DNA of 6,163 nt from JAASSS01 sp021767745 (GTDB lineage Bacteria > Pseudomonadota > Gammaproteobacteria > UBA5335), in contig JAXHVN010000036.1 of the NCBI GenBank assembly GCA_034189165.1, positions 1-6,163 of the forward strand, read 5' to 3'. Made by a program: the position numbers and the translations under genes. This document shows positions 5,914 through 6,163 of the stretch, one piece after another (positions within the stretch are counted from its first letter, which is position 1; each line of letters opens with the position of its first letter). The notes beneath the pieces are model-generated. The model was not told the DNA's origin, searched no databases, and worked only from the letters and a program-made list of their open reading frames with translations.

Positions 5914-6163
5914 TCAAGCCTGCTCGTCGGACTCCGGGCTGGTGTCTGACGCCGCCGGCTCGGACGTATCCGCCGCCGGCGTGGGGGGTTGCGTGCTGGT
6001 CTCGCGCCGCGGGCGCGCCTTGCGGCGACCGGGCTTGCCGTTGGCATCGGCGCCTGGCGCCTCGCTCGCCTCGGCGGACTTCGGCTTGCGCCGCCGGCGC
6101 CGCGGCGGGAAGTCGTCGACGGCGATCACCTCGTCGATGGCAGCCTGGGTGCGCCGCAGCTGC
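5914..6163 (-). CDS. C-terminal end of an unidentified protein with basic then acidic low-complexity tail (5' truncated)
   Basis: The frame is open from the window edge (first complete codon 6160-6162) and ends at TGA, complement of 5914-5916, giving about 82 visible residues. The first part, QLRRTQAAIDEVIAVDDFPP, looks like the end of a folded helical domain. It is followed by two Arg/Lys-rich clusters (RRRRRKPK, then GRRKARPRR) and a Thr/Ser/Pro/Glu/Asp-rich acidic end. Such basic tails are common in RNA- or DNA-binding bacterial proteins, but I cannot name the family from this fragment. A GTG at 6127-6129 (complement) could in principle start a 71-residue protein, but it has no good Shine-Dalgarno and the frame remains open upstream, so a truncated larger gene is preferred. 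It has the same orientation as the patatin gene, 118 bp upstream. Confidence 0.6.
   Translation of the reverse strand, partial: QLRRTQAAIDEVIAVDDFPPRRRRRKPKSAEASEAPGADANGKPGRRKARPRRETSTQPPTPAADTSEPAASDTSPESDEQA

Noticed and set aside
5796..6047. N-terminal extension of the patatin frame by 84 residues
   Set aside because: It is very Arg-rich, overlaps the end of the neighbouring gene, and precedes the family's normal N-terminus; ATG 5795 has its own Shine-Dalgarno.
1..6163. Mobile element, CRISPR array or RNA genes
   Set aside because: No transposase or integrase frame, no regularly spaced repeats and no tRNA- or rRNA-like sequence was seen on either strand; base composition appears uniform apart from the AT-rich patch near 2592-2610.

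Overview
The window is GC-rich, densely coding DNA with classical Shine-Dalgarno sites. The two whole proteins with envelope-export signals (a signal peptide, and a lipobox) point to a Gram-negative bacterium, most likely a high-GC proteobacterium. I cannot name the genus. No tRNA, rRNA, CRISPR array, transposase or integrase is visible.

Layout from left to right: the last 46 codons of an unidentified plus-strand gene (3-143); a short convergent junction with weak hairpins (144-175); then four complete minus-strand genes. Read in their own direction these are a patatin-like phospholipase (5795 to 4683), a CHASE2-domain multi-pass membrane protein (4623 to 2632), a small exported protein with six cysteines (2548 to 2051) and a large M48-family zinc metalloprotease that is probably an exported lipoprotein (2005 to 176). 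At the right edge, also on the minus strand, is the C-terminal end of another gene with an Arg/Lys-rich and then acidic low-complexity tail (stop at 5914).

The four whole genes fall into two pairs. Patatin and CHASE2 are 59 bp apart. The small exported protein and the M48 peptidase are 45 bp apart. The pairs are separated by 83 bp holding a strong bulged hairpin that includes the CHASE2 stop codon, then a conspicuously AT-rich patch that looks like a promoter for the second pair. All four starts chosen here have a good ribosome-binding site. Two of them (patatin and CHASE2) are far downstream of the longest open frame.

Functionally, the set combines a probable cytoplasmic lipid hydrolase, an inner-membrane protein with a large disulfide-capable periplasmic sensor-type domain but no recognisable cytoplasmic output domain, a secreted Cys-rich protein and a surface or periplasmic protease. 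A coherent envelope-sensing or envelope-quality-control module is a reasonable hypothesis, but co-orientation and spacing are the only direct support. The recognisable families are individually known; the combination is the part worth checking.
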